Part shown: piece after piece, positions 59,350 through 64,000 of the stretch
Layout of the letters: each line of letters opens with the position of its first letter
How positions within the stretch are numbered: position 1 is the first letter of the stretch
Source of the DNA: Desmodesmus armatus
Lineage: Eukaryota > Chlorophyta > Chlorophyceae > Sphaeropleales > Scenedesmaceae
Direction of reading: 5' to 3'
Length of the DNA: 64,000 nt
Assembly: GCA_007449985.2 (NCBI GenBank)
Contig: VIIQ02000581.1
Coordinates: forward strand, 496,001-560,000
Program-made: the position numbers and the translations under genes
Notes under the pieces: generated by a model
Told to the model about the DNA's origin: nothing
The model's database searches: none
Seen by the model: only the letters and a program-made list of their open reading frames with translations

Positions 59350-62300
59350 TTACATCGCTGACACCTGCTGTGCCCTGTAGCCGTCATCAACACCGGCTGG
59401 TGCTGCTGTGATGGATTCGACAGCGCCAGGCGCCTGGCAGACATTGTTGGGGCACTTGGGGCCGGGCTCTGCCTCCTCCACCACACGGGTGTCATCAGAC
59501 AGCACCTCAGCAGAGCCAGCCAGGGGAGCCTCGCCGGTAAACCTATTAGGGACAGGGGTGGGCGGGGAAAAAGGGTGTAAACTGGCGTTAGGGAGAAATG
59601 TCTAGCCAGCATGTGAGATGTGCATCTTGTGGTGTAATGTCCACAACCTCGTCTCTGCTCCCGTGCCTGCCGCCAACCCTTGTCAGGCTGTGATCACCCC
59701 TGAATCACTAGTACTGATTTCGACAGGATCGTAATGCGTCTGGCCACAATCAGTGGGAACCACTCTAAGGTTGTTGTGCCTCTGGAAGTGTGACATGTTG
59801 GAGCCCCGCCATGAATTCGCAATGTGTGACATCAGCAACCCGCACCTGACTTCTGTGACGTACTCCTTCTCCACTGGCTTGTGCTCCACAATGGTGGCAA
59901 CACGCTCACGCACGATGGGACGGTCCTCAACCTGCGAGTTGTAGCAGCAGCAGCAGTAGCAGCAGCAGCAGCGGAGGCGGTACAGCAAAAGTTTCAAAGC
60001 AGTGACCCTGTCAGAACACTGCATACATAGCTATGTGTTCACATACTTCTGTGCGACCGAGCCTGGGCCTCATAGCAAGGTAGGCTGCTTGTGCTGTCTC
60101 ATGGTGCACAGGACAATTCTCCAAAAAACAAACAGCACAGTGTGCCAATCTTCAGTTGGGTTGGTTGTTAATCGTCAGTTGTTGCTGTTGTCAGCGTGCA
60201 GTCTCCCCCCTCATCGATGCTTCTGCTTCACTTTGTTCAGACTGAACCGCCACTCCTTGGGGCAACTTGCAACATGATGTACCCTCACCCACCTCTGTGA
60301 ACTCCTTATGCCCGCACACGGTCTCCGTATTGTCCTCCCTCAGCACTGACGCCACATGGCTCCCCTCAACACCACCAACACCCCCTGTGAAGCCTTCTGC
60401 ATGGCCCCCAAGCCCTCCACTCAGGCTAGCACTCCTCTGAGTCCCCATCTCTGCACCAGCAGACAGAGGAGCCTCAGGAACCACCTGATGAGCCCTGCTG
60501 TACCCCTTGCTCCCCTTGTACTCAAACTGCCCCTCCTCCTCCCTGCCGCTGTGCCTATGGCCGCGGTGGGTGCCCTTCACACGCCTCTCCCGCCTCCTGC
60601 TGCTGCCCTCATAACCCTCCTGACCCTCGTCCCCGCTGCTGTCGCTGCTGCTGGAAGAACTAGAGCTGCTGCTGCTGCTGCTGGAGCTGCCGCCGCGGCG
60701 GTGGAGGCGGTGAGAGGAGACACCCGTGGCTGTGTCAGTAGCTGTTGAGGTGTTGAGGGTGGAGGGTGCGGCACAGGCACCTGAGCTTGTCATGCCGGTG
60801 GGGCACTTGGGGCCGGGTGGGGTTGTGGAAACGATGCGGGTGCGGGTGTCAATGTGCTCGTCAGAGCCGGCCAGAGGTGCCTCACCCACAAACCTGCACA
60901 GTAACAAGGGGGGTGCCACCAGTGGGTTGTACAGGAAAGTAGTGATCACTGCCGGGAGATGCACAAACCAGCGCGTGTGTCAAAAAAAGAAACAGAAAAA
61001 CAACACCCTCACATGTACATGTGGTGGATGTCATATGTCAGCCTGGGTGCGGAAGCCGCATGCACAGAGAGCGTGTGCAAATCTGTGAGTGTGAGACACT
61101 GAGCTTGTGTAATGAGGTGGTGGAGCAGACGGGGGTGCCATATTTTGAAGGCTGCTGTATGCACGCTGAAGTCCGCTTATTGCAACAGCCCATAGGCTGC
61201 TGAGTCCCGCACCTACCTGACTTCTGTGACGTACTCCTTCTGCACAGGGTGGTGCTCCACCCTGGTCACAACACGCTCACGCACGATAGGACGGTCCTCA
61301 ATCTGCATGGCGCAACAGCAGCGGCACAGACAGAGCAGCAACACGCCCACCCATGTTGGACTGGCATGTGCACAAATGAAGCATCATCATCACGTTCATC
61401 AGAAATGTTAGCAAAGCACTGAGAATAATCATACACAGAGGGGTGGACCTTTACCGGTAGTGGTGCAGGTACCTGCAGGGTGCAAACAAAGTACGGGTGA
61501 GTACAAACTGAGTGCTGTTGGTCTGGCTGGCTGAGTTGTCAGCAGAATTATCACAACACTGATGTCCTGGACTATGCACCCGACACACGACTTTCGGCTA
61601 ATACTCTTGTGTATGTGCTGCTGTTCAAGGACAACAATGACATTATTGCTTGAAACCTGGTTGTGGCTGGGCGGCTGGGCGGCGGGGTTGCTGGGTGCCC
61701 AGCTGAAAGGATAGGGCACTGGCAACACTCGCAAAGGCTGTCTTGAACAGGACGCTGGACAGCAGATTGCCAGCAATCAAATTTAAACATGTTTGTAGAA
61801 AGGCTTGTTAGGCATCAGCAGGTGGATGGCTAGCATTCTGGCCACCCAAGTGTGCATGCAATGCCATCGCCATGCCATGAGTCTGTGCAACTTGTGCATG
61901 CACCGCTGCTGCAGATAAAACCATTCAAAACACCTCAACAGTGGTGCGTTGGGCCGACTGGAACAGTCAAAACCCCTGTAACACCAGCACAGCTCACAGC
62001 CACCATACAGACTGTGCCTGTTTCAATGCCCACCACTGTGCTCAGATGGCTGCTTATTCGTCTCACAAGCCATACTGTAGACGGTGTGATGCTGCCATGC
62101 AACCCCCTCAAAAGGAGGAGGCACAGATCAAACATTCAACGCCGTCTAGTAAGTGATTGCTCGCTCATGCCATGAGTCGTTCCATTGCCCACGCGGAGTC
62201 AAAATCTAATTTTTATTTGGTCACTGTTGCGAGCGCGCGGCACTGCCGCACACTGCGCACATGCTGGGGAATAATGCCGCCCCTGCGGCAGCATGCCATT

Positions 62301-64000
62301 CCGACTTCAGCACAAGACAAAGCCACCTTCCATCATGCTGGTCATATTCAGTCGCTGCCCTTGCCCACCTCTGTGAAGGTCTTGCTGCTGCAGACATACT
62401 CCGACTGGTCCCCCCGCAGCACTGACACCCCACTGCCACCAATCACACCCTTATTGCTGGTCCCAGCAGCAACCACGTTCCCGCCACTGCTGCCATCCAT
62501 ACCAGCAGCACCGGCACTGCTGCCACCCAGAGCAGCAGTGCTGCTGCTGCCTAGGCCTGCTGTCTGTCCTCCCCCAATGGCTGTGGGTGTTGAGGAGGTC
62601 ATGTGGTGGGTCTCGCTGTATGTGGCAGAGCCTCCGCTGGGCCTGAAGTCTAGGCCACGAGAGCTTCCAGCTGGTGTGCTGGTGGGGCTGGTGGTGTAGT
62701 GGTCGTCTGTGTCACGGCGGTGGATGTGGCTGGTCTGCTTGCCATAGCCTGAGGTGCCGGTGATGCCTGGGCGGAAGGGCGGGGAGGCAGGGGGGAGGCA
62801 AGGGACAACAGAGGGGGAGTTGAGCCTATGTGGGGCAGGACAGTGTGAGCTACTAGGATGTGAAGGAGGGGGGGGGGGTAGCCGTCTTGACTTTCGACTA
62901 CGCTGCCACAAGTTGAAGGAGACTGCTGTGCATGTAGGACTGCAGCCCTACGACCAGCTGGTTGTCCGTGTCACGGCGGTAAATGGGCTGATGTCCATAG
63001 CCTGAGGTGCCGGTGATGCCTGGTCGGAGGGGAAGGGAGAGGGAGGGGGGTGCAAGGTACAGCAGAGGGGAGTTGAGCCTTTTGGGGGCAGGACTGTGTG
63101 AGCTACATCACCAGCTGGCCTGCAGGCTTGTGAGTGTGTTGACCCTGTCTCACCGACAGGGGTGCCGATGCCAGCCGCACGGGGGTCACCCGCAGGCCCA
63201 AACCAGTGGTTCTGTGTACAGTGCAATACCTGCAGGCTTAGCTTCTAACCCCTGCCGCACCCCCTGTACCGCGCGGGAAGTATCTGTGCGCTCTTTTCCC
63301 AGGGTGTGTTGACTCCAGCCAGTGCTGACATGGGGATGTCCTGGCTTGAAGTGTGTTGGGGCTTGCCACACCGCCACAGTATCTTGCATGCCTCTCCTCT
63401 CAGACCCCCCCCCTGCACTGCCTTGACCACCCAGCCCCTACCTGTCTCGCCCTCCTCCTCCAGGTTGAGTCCAGCCAGTGCCGACATGGGGATGTCCTGG
63501 CTTGCATTGTGTCGACCTTGCCACACCAACACAGTCTTTTGCACGCTTCTCTTACCAAATCCCTCCCGCACCGCCTTTACCACCCAGCCCCTACCTGTCT
63601 CGCGCTCCTCCTCCAGGTTGAGTCCAGCCAGTGCCGACATGGGAATGGCGTGTGCACCGGTGGGTGGGGTGTTCAGGCGGTCCAGCGCAGTCACATCTGG
63701 ACGCGCATTCAGCTCCATGGGCTGTGTGTGTGTGGGGGGGGGGGGAGGGGGCGACGGCAAACAGATGGCAGGGGCAGTGCAAGCAGCAACAGCAGTAGTA
63801 AGCAGCTGTCAGCGTTTGATGGTCGGCTTGCGTATGCTTGTATCAGCGTCATGTACTGACAAGTCAAGTTTTTACTATCATAGTAGGACGCAGTCCAGTG
63901 AGCATGCACGAGTACGCATGTAGTGTACTCCCTCTGCTGACAGGTACGCAGTGCGAATCAGGCAATCCTCGACGTTGTGAATGCACTGCCGGCGCTTCTG
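59350..64000 (-). CDS. Modular hydrophilic protein with two DRPIVRERV / GEAPLAGS modules (partial, runs off right edge)
   Basis: Resolved exons (minus, 3' end complete): 62766-62369, 61472-61455 (18-nt microexon), 61302-61217, 60893-60293, 59931-59846, 59542-59350 (stop TAA). Further upstream exons: a piece at 63948-64000 cut by the window edge, exons around 63719-63610 and its tandem copies, and one ending near 63135; their joins are tentative. Two copies of one module are visible: EDRPIVRERVxTxVEHxPV + KEYVTEVRF + GEAPLAGS + PGPKCP. Between them lie a long Ser run and a His/Arg/Gly/Glu-rich stretch, and before each module a TSKTFTE/HKEFTE-like lead. Another exon carries GITGTSGYGKQ and Gly/Ser-rich sequence. 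No signal peptide or catalytic motif is seen. The charged, disordered make-up resembles hydrophilin or stress-type proteins, but I cannot name a family. Confidence 0.75.
61473..62368 (-). other. Large intron of the right-edge gene
   Basis: About 0.9 kb between the 18-nt microexon and the GITGTSGYGKQ exon; nothing coding is recognised. Confidence 0.5.
62945..63020 (-). repeat. Truncated duplicate of the GITGTSGYG exon
   Basis: Together with its upstream intron, the first part of exon 62766-62369 (GITGTSGYG, then YRRDTDN) is repeated about 250 bp upstream on the minus strand. The copy lacks the remaining ~320 nt, and its best donor (CTGGTC|GTAGGG) is out of phase with the next exon, so it looks like a non-functional exon fragment. 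Confidence 0.75.
63315..63720 (-). repeat. ~155-bp tandem repeat containing an exon and its splice donor
   Basis: The shared segment CCAGCCAGTGC recurs at 63315, 63471 and 63624 (spacing 156 and 153 bp). Each unit encodes (Q/H)(D/A)IPMSALAG; the two upstream units continue as LNLEEE-ETG and end at a gtaggggctggg donor, while the third diverges after SALAGVN. The intervening intron sequence is also conserved between units. Confidence 0.85.

Overview
This window is nuclear DNA of a eukaryote, most likely a chlorophycean green alga. Genes are split by many short GT-AG introns with G-rich donors (gtgag, gtgggt) and tgcag acceptors. Proteins carry long Ser, Ala and Gln runs from CAG/CTG repeats, TGTAA motifs (the usual green-algal poly(A) signal) follow several genes, and telomere-type TTTAGGG blocks lie in introns. 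The family assignment is my inference. All gene models were assembled by eye from conserved protein sequence, splice consensus and codon phase, and no database search was possible.

Layout. 1-549: possible last exon of a gene entering from the left. 1319-9043: two head-to-head quinone oxidoreductase (MDR family) paralogues, each of 8 exons, separated by 316 bp; the second carries a partial exon duplication and copies of its own last codons in its 3' UTR. 9964-14544: a 1226-residue low-complexity protein with a plastid-transit-like N-terminus and five LW(Q/E)-type repeats. 16293-17084: an Ala-rich hypothetical gene. 17916-32121 (minus strand): two tandem paralogues encoding secreted proteins with Tyr/Lys/Asp-rich stretches and chains of disintegrin-like Cys repeats, probably extracellular matrix or cell-wall proteins. 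33132-42533 (minus): a class 3, diacylglycerol-lipase-like protein with an N-terminal dysferlin/peroxin-type region and about 1285 residues inserted between catalytic Asp and His. 42667-48029 (minus): an ankyrin-repeat RING ubiquitin ligase of XB3/XBAT type with a predicted myristoylation site. 48410-51095 (minus): an RNF25-type RWD-RING ubiquitin ligase with an RGG-rich tail. 51595-55789 (plus): a divergent RBBP4/MSI1-type WD40 protein. 55988-58211: a 5'-truncated LINE retrotransposon (minus orientation) with intact reverse transcriptase, poly(A) tail and 11-bp target-site duplication. 59350-64000 (minus): the 3' part of a modular hydrophilic protein gene that runs off the right end.

The genes do not form one pathway. 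Three local arrangements stand out: the divergent reductase pair, the tandem pair of secreted Cys-repeat genes, and the minus-strand series of lipase and two ubiquitin ligases whose last member starts head-to-head with the WD40 gene. A recurring theme is small-scale duplication of exon pieces (reductase 2 and the right-edge gene) and CTG repeats lying against splice sites.
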